Below, in pieces: positions 1 to 13,000 of a stretch of 64,000 nt of DNA. The stretch is from Aporrectodea caliginosa (lineage: Eukaryota > Annelida > Clitellata > Crassiclitellata > Lumbricidae): positions 186,001 through 250,000 of the forward strand of contig JACEVL010000158.1 of assembly GCA_020284085.1 (NCBI GenBank), in the 5' to 3' direction. How positions within the stretch are numbered: the first letter of the stretch is position 1; every line of letters begins with the position of its first letter. The position numbers and the translations under genes are program-made. The notes beneath the pieces are model-generated. The model had not been told where the DNA came from. It made no database searches and worked only from the letters and a program-made list of their open reading frames with translations.

Positions 1-375
1 TTGCAGCAGCTAGTTTAACCAGATCTGTTAAAGGTTTACAGGATCATTTCATTCCACCTCTCCATAATATACCACTCAGTAAATCATCCTGATAACTGCA
101 GTTTCTGCATTGTATCGCCATGCCACCTGCTGCCTGGTTGCAGCAGTTCTCCAATGTTCTAATTAGCAATGGTCAAAACTGGATTCAATCAATTTTCTTC
201 TACTTGTATTCCACTATCACCTAACAAGGATTCAGTCCGTGGTATTCAGCAACTGCATGCTAAGAACCCATTCTTTCTTTTTCGTTGTCCATCATCTCAC
301 GACACCTGAACCTGCACACTCCAAACTACAAAGCAAACACTTAACCAAACTGTTTAGCTGCTGTGTCACATAGCT

Positions 376-425
376 GAAAAGACCCATATTACAATCGCTC
401 GACCCATATTACAATCGCTCGACCG
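376..425. repeat. 21 bp tandem duplication
   Basis: A unit reading gacccatattacaatcgctc occurs twice in direct succession, followed by a degenerate third start. It is a short local slippage-type repeat with no coding context. Confidence 0.7.
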
Positions 426-1321
426 TATTACACTCGACTGAATGACATAAATAGTTAAGTACTACTATAACTACATCATCGATCACATAGTTCTGTCATA
501 CCTACAGACCAAAAACCCCATGCATGTAGCTGCTTGTTTGTTACGTCTGACAACAGGTCTCTAGAAATAACAGTCTTATGGTTCAAGACTTCACAGATTG
601 AAGGATTTGTTATATGTATCACGCATTTATCAGACACCACTATCTAAGACCAAGCTTCAATCGATGGTGCTGAGCAGTTGTGAGTGAAGGACTTGCTCAA
701 GGTCCTTACACAGTAACTTTCCCACGGAGGCTTGAATAAATACTCTCCACGCTGAAAGGCAAGCACTCTAAACAACTGGTTACAGTCAAGTATCTCTTGA
801 GTGAAGCAGAAATAACAAACACATCCTCTCTTTGCCTCTTATGGACAAATGCTCGAAGGTCAGTCTCTTTGATCATCGTTTCATTGTCGTAGGTCGGAAG
901 CTCTTCTGAGGAAGTGGAGTCTCTCTTGAAGAGATGCTATTAAAATTTGCTGCTACAATTATAACAAGAATCTTATAAAAGGATGTTTCCTCATGGGTCA
1001 CTTGGTTCACCTGAAACACCAATATCACCTGGATGACATATGCGTCAAAACCCAGATGCAGTAACAAACTTTCAGCCACAATGCCACGAGTCACCTAGAA
1101 CCACACATTGGGTCAATTGAATTTAATATTTTATAACAAAGCCTCTCTGTTCTCCTTGTAAACAGCAGAAGAATCAACTCCATTTTTATACTCAAATTAC
1201 TTATACAATTATTATCCTAACAAACTACCAAAGCCAAATACAAACAAATAAATGCATAAAAGATTCCTTTGAATGACTAGCAAAAATAACATTCACATCA
1301 CACAGGTAGTTTTCCTTGCCA

Positions 1322-1400
1322 TCTAAAACATCTGTCTACATATGTCTTAAAACATCTGTCTACATATGTCTTAAAACATCTGTCTACATATGACTTGATG
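1322..1400. repeat. 24 bp minisatellite, three copies
   Basis: Three near-identical units containing catctgtctacatatg follow each other. Only the last unit differs in its final bases. The repeat creates a short artificial open frame on the minus strand, which I do not regard as a gene. Confidence 0.8.
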
Positions 1401-3738
1401 ACTAGGCACACACAGTCTGTACAGTAAGAATGCAGATCATACTTCAACACGAAAGGGGTAGGCTTGTTTAAAACACTATTTAGCATTTTTCTTTAGCTCT
1501 GCTTAAATTATTTGTCACTCAAATTAAATTTAATTAAACAGAATGCTTGCTGGGGTAAAGTTGCTCGTTAAAGCTGCATTTAATTTCCTGGATACAAGTA
1601 AATAGTAATAAAAATAATAAACCATAAACATAAAATTTAAATATCAATATAATAATAGTAGTAGTAGTAATAATAACAATAGCAACAACAAATTTCTCCA
1701 GATATCTTTATACTGTATGCTGCAGTCATGTCTCAGTAATACTGCTCTGACCTGGAATGACCAGCTGTTACGTGATGGCCTGGTCAACATCCTCAACTTG
1801 GCACTTTGTAGCTGTAGTTGGGAGCAAGCCTTTCTCTCAGTGGCCTCAGAAACGTCCTGAACCTTTGCTGGCACTCATATCTCCATGCTGGACTGCGGGA
1901 TGGGTGACATGTACTGGGCTTCATCCCAAGGTACTGTGCCATTACAGGTTTCTGTCTTGCTCAGAGATAATGTGCCATCAGATTCCACTCTGGCATCTGC
2001 CCTAACTGCCTGATCCTCAGCTAATGACTTTGTTTCTCTTTCAGAGCATATCCTTAGCCATCCAGCGCTCTAACGCAGTGGCCTTTGAAAAAGCATTCAC
2101 AGAGTCATACAACAGTGATGATTGGTCATTCCAGAACAATACATAATTAGCTTTTCTAATCCTGAGGAAGCTTTTCTACCTCGGTTATAAAAATAATAAT
2201 AATCCTCCATTCGTTCTTCACTTTTAGCAAGTTAATTACTAATAAAACCTTACAGCATAAAAATGCCTCAGTCCAAATTATTTAATACATGGCAGAACAA
2301 ATAAGCAATCTTGGCCACAATTCACTTGATATAAATGTATACCATACAAGTACATGCCACATCGCCGTGTTTAATTTTCTGCTTAAATAACAACAAAAAA
2401 CTCAACATATGAAAAAATGAATTTGCATTTACCAAGTCATTTGACTAAAATTATATCGCAAGCAAGCCCCAAAAACAACTGTATATCAAAAATTCAACAG
2501 CAATAATTTAATATTGTCAATTCAAATGTGTGGTTGCTATCGTCAAACTAGCAACATAATGTACAAGAATATGGCAACATCACTAGCTGGGAACAAAAAT
2601 ACTTATACTAAATGCAGAAAGTAGCTTTAGTTTATAGCAAAGCATACGTCAGATATAGTCAAAAAACACATCGGTGTCATGTTTTAAAAATAGCATTCAA
2701 ACTCTTCTGTCTGACGTGTAATGTAAGTCCATTACATTACAACCAAAAACAAGATATCAAGCAGATACACTCGCACTGAAACACCATCACTATAAAATGG
2801 CATCCCCAGAGGGAAAATGTTTCCATGATACATGGAGATTGTTTTCCATCCTGCTCCACGGCAAAGGAGACAAAACCTGTAGCTGGCAACATTCGTTATT
2901 CTAGACAAGGCACAGTCATTTCAGCTACATCAATTCACAAAGCGCTGTTGAAGCAAAACTCACCAAAAGCTCATTGTCCCAAAAAACTGTTCAGCAGATC
3001 ACACTTGCTACAAAACCTCCAAAGACGCATAGGTCAAGCAAAGCCAGAACCTTCGGCTGATCACATAATACGGTTAGCAAGTAGTATTCACAACAGAATC
3101 TGCACTGCACCACCATTCCATATCTACTTTAGATCGTATGCCCTGCATTTCCATCAGTTTTAATTACTCAGCTTTTACACTACTGTGGCTGGCTTGCTTA
3201 AAAGATCTTCAAGAGCCTTACCGTAGTTTTCTATTTTTTCTAAATACAAGCTTAAGAGCTGACTACTCAAGATTTCTATCATAAAGAAACTTTTATGAAA
3301 TTCGTCAACATGTCAAGCTATCACTTTAGTACGGCTCAAACAGTTTTTCTGTACTACTACTACTGGCATGAAATTGTGATTAATTTCATGCCTGCAACTG
3401 AGATTTTGATTAACAATTTATAAACAACACAGCATGCTAACAGGCAAGAATTTTAAATCACTGCAAGCCAACCATGATATATTTGCAAGAAAGAATGTTA
3501 ACCAGCACCAAACTCGTTTGCTGTATGGTATACATTCTAACCGCATTCAAACATTTCACAACTAGCTACGGCATCTGTTTTTCCACCAAGGCTTTAATGT
3601 ACTGCAGGGTGTCACTGAGTGACAAGGTGGCAGTGATGATGGCTTCAACTGACTGCCCAGAAGCAAGCCAGATCGGTCCTTCCGCAAGAAACTCAAGCAC
3701 GGAGACGAGATGTTTGTAGAAAAGATTGAGTACTTTTG

Positions 3739-3768
3739 CTATTCGAATGTCATGAGATTATCCGGAGG
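3739..3768 (-). CDS. RALGPS: RALGPS terminal coding exon (PPDNLMTFE, stop)
   Basis: A pyrimidine-rich acceptor (TTATTTTTCCAG) precedes ten codons ending in a TAG stop. The encoded tail PPDNLMTFE matches the conserved C-terminus of vertebrate RALGPS proteins. It joins phase 0 to the exon at 4157-4248. Confidence 0.92.
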   Translation of the reverse strand, partial: PPDNLMTFE

Positions 3769-6700
3769 CTGGAAAAATAAAGGCAAGTTTACGACACCAC
3801 ATAAAACAGTAATCACAAACTTACATTGTACCTTTTCAAGAGTAGATCTTCAGACAACAGAAAACTACAATCGAACAGAGTGCCTTCAAGTGCTTACGAA
3901 AAGTAAGACAAAGAAAGGTCAACAAGCTCTTGTCTTGTGACTACAGTCAATAAATTTTGTAGCAGTACTTGTGACAGGTTCTTAAGGCATTATAAAATGT
4001 CCACTTATGCAGACATATGATTAATATACAGTACTGCTATCAGCCATAAAATGGCTCTGCACTGTACTAATTATTGTCTCACAGTCACTTTATCTGAACA
4101 ATACATGATCACAAGATAGAGACACCACGTTCAAACAAACAACATAGTATAGCTACCTTTATAAGGCTACTCTTCGTTGTAGTGTCTAGATGTCTGCACC
4201 AGTCCAGTGCAGCGATCGGTGAATTCGTTTGAAACCTGTACGTGTTACCTGTGCAAACAATAAATTTCTTTGCCAGAAATCTTCTTCCCAATTTAATTCT
4301 TGAAATGCTATCTATAAAGTAACTCTTAGCACTTGCACGGACAGCTGGCATTGTAAAGCACCAGTTTGCTACTGACAATAATATGTACATTGTCAGCAAG
4401 GTATTACATTACAATGCACTATTACATTACAATGCACTGCACATTGGGCTTCAGCATATTACAGTTGCACAATGCACATGGTGGCATTTGGTGCTCAGCT
4501 GCTAATGTCTCAGTCTTTCAACTCTCTGTAAAGGGTTCAGCCCTTTTTTAGTTACGTGAAATATGCCACACAGCAAAGCAAACTTCAGCTAGATCTATAT
4601 CTCTTACAGGAAGCCAGTGCACTACACCTTACATTCAAACATGATATCAGTGAGAAACTATTTGCACAGTGTTAGGTTGACTGTCTCATACCATATTGGC
4701 CTCTATTTGCTTCTGTTGGCCTCAAACTGGCCTCTTTATTCATCTCTGTACCTGGTGACTCAATGACAGCATGTCACACGACACTCACAATTACTATCAA
4801 GCCCTGTAACCAATACAGGAGGAAGACCGTGTATTCCTGAACTACCACCATTTTATTTGTGCCTCCAGCAAATGATCCTACAACCCAGTGGGTTCATGCC
4901 TCTGATAATTACTGCTAGGAGAGGTTCTGAGTAGCTATCTGAAGACGTGCTAAATAAGTTTAATGAATGAGTTCAGGAATTAATGAATAACAAATCAAAG
5001 AATAAATCATATGGGTTTTTCATCTATCAGTAAGTAACTCGTTTATTTGAAAGTAAAAGTTTAACTCGTAACAAAGAATTTTTACGAGCAGATCCTCCAA
5101 CTGCTAGACAGGAGAGTCATCTTGCATTACAGAATGGTTGCTACAGAATCCCCAACAGAAGCTCTTACCTCTGACAGGGTCCGTGAGAGTAAATGAGTCG
5201 GCGTTGCATGGATGATCACTGAGAACAACAATCCAGCCGACAACTGACACCATTTTACATGGATCCTCCTTGAACTAAAACAGCAACACGTTTTCACCAT
5301 CACAGAGGATGTACCATGAAGGTATACAACAAGACCACAGCAGGCTGGCAGGCAGGCGGCCGGGCGGGCGGGTGGGCAGACAAGCAAGCACAGATACATA
5401 CCAAATAAATAATGAACTTCAACAAAGGAGCATGTTAACTAGGTATGTAAGAGCTGAAAGCATTATCATGAAATGTGTAAATGAATTAAAACAAATGGAA
5501 GAAAAGAGGATAAAGTCTATGAAACACTAAAAGAAAGCATTTACAGATATACAGGGCGACAGAATAGAAATGCAGAGATAAAAACACATAGATCTACAAA
5601 GGTAGGAAGAAGGACACACCAAAATAATTACAAGACCCTAGAAGATTAACTAAGGAGGGGCTCTGAAAAGACATCAAGCAAGCATTCAGGCATCTGTGAA
5701 AGACAGATCAGGCACATCAAATGATTGAGAAAATAGATAACCCAGTATTAGAGAGCCTCAACTGGGTATGGAAGACAATCAGATCAGAAATTTAAAAAAT
5801 GCAATGTCAAGTCATTAAAGGCTTCATCCAACAGTGAAATAGTTCAGATAGAAGGACACTCTATATAGATTCTTAAAAAGACACTATATAACTTCTATAA
5901 TGAATATATACATCAGAAGTGAAATTCCACATCAGCAGACTGACCGCATCTCGAAGGGATCCTCGAAGCGATCGTGCCGGGAAGTAGACAAGCATCGTCT
6001 TCCACAAACCTAGCCAGTACCTGGTCCACGAGGACACCTACAGCAACACAAGTCACACAAAAAATCAGTTTCGTACAATTCATATAACGAATTTTTAGTG
6101 TCTTGAATCAATTATCCTTGGAAAGTATGAACTGCTTTCCCAGAAACTGCTCCACAAAAAGAGTTAGGCTTTGTCTTAATCCATTATCTATCCGTCAAGA
6201 TTGCACAAGTTGATAATTCTACAAAATAAAGCAATTAAAATAGTTGCGGGGGTAGAGGCAAGAGCTAGCACTTATCCGATCTTCACGACACTAAAATTGT
6301 TAAATATAAATCAAATAAGAAACTATCAAATAGCAGACCTCTTCCATCGCTTTGAAAATGGAGCTTTACCAATGTCTTTCGCAAATTACTTCTCAAAGAC
6401 CTCTGACACGCATAACTATAACACTAGAGGAGCATCATGTTACAGGCCCATCAAAACTCGTACAAATCTCAGATCGTTTAGTATTAAATCAACGGGGCCG
6501 CAGGTCTGGAATTCAATTCCACCTCACATACAGAAAGAGAAAAATAGGCATCACTTTAAGCAACTAATGAAAGAGTACCTATTAGTCACATGAGGAATCT
6601 ACGGGGGATGGTCACTGACGGGGAAGGACACTAACGAACCGGGGGTTGCGGTGGGGAGAGTCACTCAGCACGGAGCGGGAATACGCATCAACTCTCCCAT

Positions 6701-6973
6701 GTTATATGTTTAGCTGGAGAGACTACTAGTTAAGCTAGACTAGGTTAATTAAGGAGTTCAATATAAAATAATATATAATGTTAGAAGAACCATCAAAGGA
6801 CCTTTTGACAGACACTGTTGGGTATCCCCGACTAGCGGGACCATCGGTCCCTTCGGGGACACCATTTGCCTCAACTGACAACGCTCTCGATGTATGAGCA
6901 TATTATGTTAACTTTTTATGATGCATTGTTTGTTAAACTCTGATGTTCAGTTGCTGCAGTTGTTGCAATAAAG

Positions 6974-7010
<37 letters not shown>

Positions 7011-10000
7011 ATAGACGAAATGGTTTGATTTCCCAGTTGCTTTCAGTACACTCTCGTCTGTAAAGGGATAGGCTGAACCAAAGCTAAGATATATTTAGCA
7101 AGAAATAATTTTAATTGATTTGTTAAATTATAATTTACACACAGGATCCTTTCTATGTTCTTGATCAAGCTATGAACACTAAAAAAATTGTCATATTATT
7201 GCTATTGTCATAGGTACAGTGCTTTTGTGAGTTACTTAAAATGCGCTACATTACTGGAAAGTGTCCTGATACATTACCTTGTTACCTTGTGCTGTCAGTT
7301 CCTTGAACTCTAGCGACCGTCATGTTCAAGCCTCTCCATTTCCTTCTGTCCGCCGTCGCATCTCTCAGTTCTGCCAAATTCATTCCAGTTGTTTCATGTA
7401 TCTCGTCCATCCACTTTTTCCTTGGTCGTCCTTGTTTTCTCCTTCCCTCTCCATATGCTAACATCATTTCCTTTTCCAATCCATCTGATCGCATGACATG
7501 ACCAAAGAACCTCAACTTTGCTCTTAGCACTGTTTGTTGTAGTGTCTCTTCCTTCTCAATTCCGATACTCATGCGCACCCAATCGTTGGTCCTTTTCTCT
7601 ATCCATGATATTCTCTGCATCTTCCTCCATATCCACATTTCACATGCGTTAATCTTTTTTCTCATTTTCTTGGTCATTGTCCATGTCTCGCTGCCGTATG
7701 TTACTGTTGGTATGATCAAAGCCTTCACCAATCTTTTTTTCGTGTCTATACTCACATGTTTGTCCTTCCATATTTTTTCCAAACCATTCATTGCAGCTTT
7801 TCCTATCGCCACTCTACGATTTATTTCCATATCACACTTTCCTTCTTTTTCTATTTCTGATCCCAAAAACGTGAAGCTAGTTACCGTTTCTATTTCTTCT
7901 CCGTCTACTTCAAAACTGTCCTCTTCTGTTGTCATGATCTTTGTCTTCTTTATATTGAAGTAGAGTCCTGCTTTCTCACTTTCACTCTTGAGCTTTCTTA
8001 TCAGTTCTAACAAATCGGTTTTTTTACCCGTCAATAGTGTTGATACATACATATTATAAACTACAAATAATTATAAACATGATTTGATCATTAATTAGGT
8101 CAATATCACACTGTTTCAATCAAGAATGTTTTCATACTGGAGGTTTCTTTCCATTCTTGAGTAGTGTTTTTCTGCGAACGTATCCCTCGCACTGATAGCT
8201 GGCCTTGTAGAAGTCAGGAGGTCTCTCCTGTGCACTGCACAACCTAACAAGAAAATCCATTCATTCACTCCAAAAAAGCCTCAACCGAATGAACAATTTA
8301 CCCCATGCAGCAGGCATGGGGTAAATTTCTTATCAGCTCTGATAAACACCTGAACAGTGACAAAGAATGGATGGAAGGAAGGCAACAACGTTGGACAGGG
8401 TGGATGAAAGAAACATTTAAAAGCAACAATTCAAGAAATTTCTTATTTTATAATATCCACAGTATCATTACCTTATAGGAACATATTATGACAAGTTAAA
8501 CAAGAGTCGATTTTTACGACTGTATGGCAGCCTGTTAGGCGCCGATTCATCCTACTGCTGCTCATTTTACAATCGCCCCTAGGAAATGGAAGGCTCCTGA
8601 GTCAACCCTATGGGGCCATTCAACCATCACCCCACCGGCCCACCCCATTATTGTCACTCCCATCATCATCATCATTGCTTCCCGATGCCAGCCATTTGGC
8701 TGTGATGGGTACGAATAAATTATCTCCATAGTCCTCGGTCACTCGTTAAGTCCATTGCACCCACTTAGTGTTAGTCCAAGTGATGTTTTGTCCTCATTTA
8801 TATTATCTATCCAGCACAGTCTTCGTCTGCCTGTTTTTCTTTTTTCTTTGAATCTTGCATAAATCTTTAGATACAATACAATAAGACAATCATTAAGTAT
8901 CCAAACAACTTTGCTTGTCCAACGATGATTCCGATAGTTTGGACATGTAGAGAGAATGCCTGATGACAGAATTCCACACTTGCAATACATGCTAAAGCGC
9001 CTCTCTCAGAACAACTATTCAGAAGCGCTCTCAGCACGAAAACCCCGGGGGAAAAGAAACGTCTTTAAAGAACGAAAGACCAAAGAGGAAAAACTAGTCA
9101 TTAGTTTATGTCATCATTTCAGCCAGCTAGCATGTCAGCCATCAAAGCAACCAATGTATGACCAACCAAACAATCAACCAAATCAATGCATGACAAAATT
9201 ATCTATTACGTCACCTCATGGTCACCACTACTTAACTAAATAGCAAGAACCATATGAAAACTAACAATGATAATAAAGTGGGAGAGTTACTAACGCAAGA
9301 ATTGCAGAGAAGTCTTTGTCGCTTCCAGATTCATCTGGGTTAGTATCACCTGTCATCACAAAACCAAAACCAAAAACAATCTACAAATCTCCTAATCACA
9401 GGATATTTACTGTCACATTAATGAATCTAAAACCGCAAAATATTACAAACATAAGGTAGCGTTATTTATGTAGCAAAGAAAACCTCATCAGAGTTCTCAC
9501 TTCACAAACCTCCTAAGCAATGCTCCTAATAAATAAAAAAAATCACCACAAACAAATACAAGACAAAATGTGCTAACTTGCTGTGCATAAGAGCATATCT
9601 GTAACAAACCTCATGCTGTATATTAGTACAGCATTGTTGGGGACATGGATCCGAAATTTCAGCCTCCTAATTCGTTCGTTCAGTGCATCTACATAGCGCC
9701 AATCCAAGATAACTACTCAGAGGTACTCAGAGGCGCTCCCAGCTCATCCCTGGTGGAAAAGACAGATATTTATAAAAAATTGTCACTTGAGTCCTGATGG
9801 CATACCTGAGCCAGGAAGTGAGCCATCACTGGATGTGCACGGTGACTCTTCTAGTACACTGTCATCCAACAGATGGCGCTGTGTTGGACCATCATCTTGC
9901 AATCTACAATCAATCAACTGCTCAGTCAAACAAAAGACCAATCAATCAATCAAAGTACACCAGAGTTGTTACCATACAAGCAACCAAAGAACAATCAAAC

Positions 10001-13000
10001 CTTAAGTATTAAACAAAGCAAATGGACAAATAGAAGTGACGATTGCTGATCAACCAGTCATGTGATAAAACTCGACAATTGCCGAGGGTTTGGTTCTAAC
10101 AACTGAAACTCATAAAACCAACAATCAGTCATTGTAACAACAATGACAGACATTATACATGTCGTCATGTAATGCTACCACGGTGTACTCACATCATAAC
10201 TTAAATAATCATTGCTATCATTGTTTACCATTATTTTGTCCATATGCACTTGTCATAAGCAAACAAAGGCTGCTTAGTGACATCATCTGTCTGCATAACT
10301 GGGCACATTATCTGTTTAACAACACTAAACAAGGCCAGTCAAACTCTAAACTTATGATTTCCATAGCACTGGTAAGCACAGTGTGTTATGAAAACTAGAA
10401 CTATTCAGAAGACGTCTAATGCACTAGTATCCACAATGCCTATGTGTCTACCACTAGTGCTACGTACTCAGTCACAGAGCTCTTTGACTTTCTGTGTTGC
10501 GGAAGAAATCCGCCTCCACAGAGCGGATGAATCTTCATACAGGGAACAGACTCAGCCCGGATGGACGTTGAAGAAACGAGCAAACACGACCTCACGGCAA
10601 CATCATCGAGACTCGGAGAATCACGGCCTGAACTACGGGTTGGCTCAATCTGGAGGGACAGTCTAAAGATACAACGAAACAATTATTTTAAATCTTATTC
10701 CTTTCTATTATCATCATTCAGGATCCAATTACTGTTTATTATAAGTATTAGCATCGTTCAGGAAACAATTGCCTATAGTTTTATTATCATGGTATGACAG
10801 CTTGTTGTTCTCAAAACACGAATATTATATTGTATTGTAGATATACTATCTGGAATGAAACATTAACACTTTAATGACAAGCATGTACTAAAAGTGACCA
10901 GGAAACCAATGCAGCTCGTCGTTTAAGTGTTGACTCTTTATTTTAGCGTCGTTGGGGACATGGATCCAAAATTTCAGCTTCCTAGTTCATATGTTCAGTG
11001 CATCTACAAAGCGCCTCAACCGCTCGGTCAAACAATAGATCAATCAAATTATGAAGTCTGAAACTGTACAAGAAGTACTGTATCTTACTTGTAATTATCA
11101 TCCTCAACAAATTTCTGCAGCTCTTCGATGTAGCGAACAGAATTTAGGTAGTTCTGGACGTGCTCATAGATTGGCAACTGATCTGCAAGGAGAAGAGCAA
11201 AGTTTGGATATCAATTTCATGATACATATAGGGTTCAGATAGTAGAAACTGTAACGATTTAAACATTAGCTGCTGCCATCAAGATTTATCTACTGATTTA
11301 TCAACCATGTAAAACTTATTCACTTATTACAAACCTCTGTCATCCTAAAGTTAAAGGATATGTCAAACAAAACATGAACATGACACAGCAAACTAACCTA
11401 AAAAGCGAGTTACTAATTAATGAATAATTGAATATGATATCATCCTCATCAGTTATATTATAATTTAAATCCAAAATGCAAAATGGAAGACCAACATATT
11501 AAAATCAGAAACCATGCCACCCAAAGGCACCCATTGTGTCTTAATGACCTAACCATATCATTACATACCTACTGTATTCATGTGTACACATTACGTATAT
11601 TATATGTATGATGTATGTGTTTACAAATGTATGTATGTATGTAGGCATGCATGCCTTCAAGTATGTATGTAGACAGCACCGTTTGGAACTTCTCAAAACC
11701 ACAGCACATAAGGCAGACTTAAAATGATAACTTTCCACCCTGCTCAGACTATGAAGCTGTCCAGCTCTGCATCACCAAATACTCAGTACATGTGACTGAC
11801 ACTATCGGATCAAAATTATTTGGCAGGAACAAAAACAAATATCTGAGCAATGTTTGCTAATGGATGAATGTTCTGTTCGCAAATGACATTAACAGCATTT
11901 ACGCTAGCACAGAGAGCACCTCTGATTAGGTTCTTTGAGCGGTGCTATATAAACTCACTTAATAAATAATAAATAAATATACCATAGCAAGACTGCTGGA
12001 ACTCGGCTATAATACGAAGAATATTGTTCATCTTGTTTCTGCGTGGCTCCGACTCCATGCCACCCGAATGAGGGTGAGCAACATCAATGTAGACAATGTC
12101 CGTCAAATAGCAACCTAGAGAAAAGAAGCCATGTGACCGTTAAGAAAGCCAATCCACTCGCTTATGAAAACATAGTGTTCAGGGAGTGATGGCTCACTGT
12201 TAACATATACGAGCTATAAATTTTGGGTTCGAAGCTCAGTGAATCATGAGATACTAATATACCTAGTTGCTAAACGCACTCTCTCATGCAACCCTGAGAA
12301 GGTCCGCTCAATCCCAACAAAAACACCATACGGAATGCAGGACATTTAGATGCATTCAATCTCACCCATTATCTCTCAAAGCATGGTTGACAACCACAAT
12401 GACCTGACTTAAATAAGGAACGCAGGGCATTTAGATGCATTCAATCCCACCCATCTTCTCTCAAAGCATCGTTAACAATGATGATCTGACCTAAGTAAGG
12501 AACGCAGGGCAGTTTGATGGTGCTCATGTAATCACGTAAGCGCTGTCGGTTGTTGGTCTCTGAAAACAAGTCGGCCATTTTCTCGTAGGAAGACCGGTCT
12601 TTTTTCGAAAGCATCTGATAAAAAATTAACACACAATTTTGAAAAACACTGCATCAATTATACAAAATAATTGCCAAACAACATAGAAGTGACAGAGATG
12701 AAGTGATGCATGTGGCCATTATGACTCCATTCCTCAAAGAAACAATAACTGCCAGATCTTAAGTCTAAAGCACATAAACAATATTTCAGGAAGTTAGTAA
12801 GTAACCAAGTACTTGCTCAAGTATGTACAATAAATAATGTCAAAGTGTGACATGGTAGCCTCTCGGTAATGCACTTGGTCAGTGATCATGTCGTTGCAAC
12901 TCCATGTAACAACCTGGAGCAAGTTGTTGCACCAAGCAGTATAATTTGGTACCGAGATATGTTAGGAAGTAAAAATATCCTGCAGTGCACTGGCCCCATT

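Larger units (their letters stand above)
1..3738. other. Region downstream of RALGPS; no gene recognised
   Basis: No host coding exon is supported here. The part nearest 3738 should contain the RALGPS 3' UTR, because its stop codon is at 3739-3741, but I could not fix a polyadenylation site. The open frame on the minus strand at about 3560-3715 lies just after this stop and so is best read as 3' UTR. Small tandem repeats occur at 376-425 and 1322-1400. The segment 1750-2205 ends in a short AT-rich tail resembling the retroelement tails elsewhere in the window, at low confidence. Confidence 0.5.

Noticed and set aside
1644..1874. Poly-leucine tail frame near 1644-1874
   Set aside because: The leucines come from an AT-rich trinucleotide run; no start or splice support.
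3560..3719. Minus-strand frame FYKHLVSVLEFLAEGP... ending in a stop, looking like a terminal exon
   Set aside because: It lies directly downstream of the RALGPS stop codon (3739-3741) with no acceptor, so it is a chance frame in the 3' UTR.
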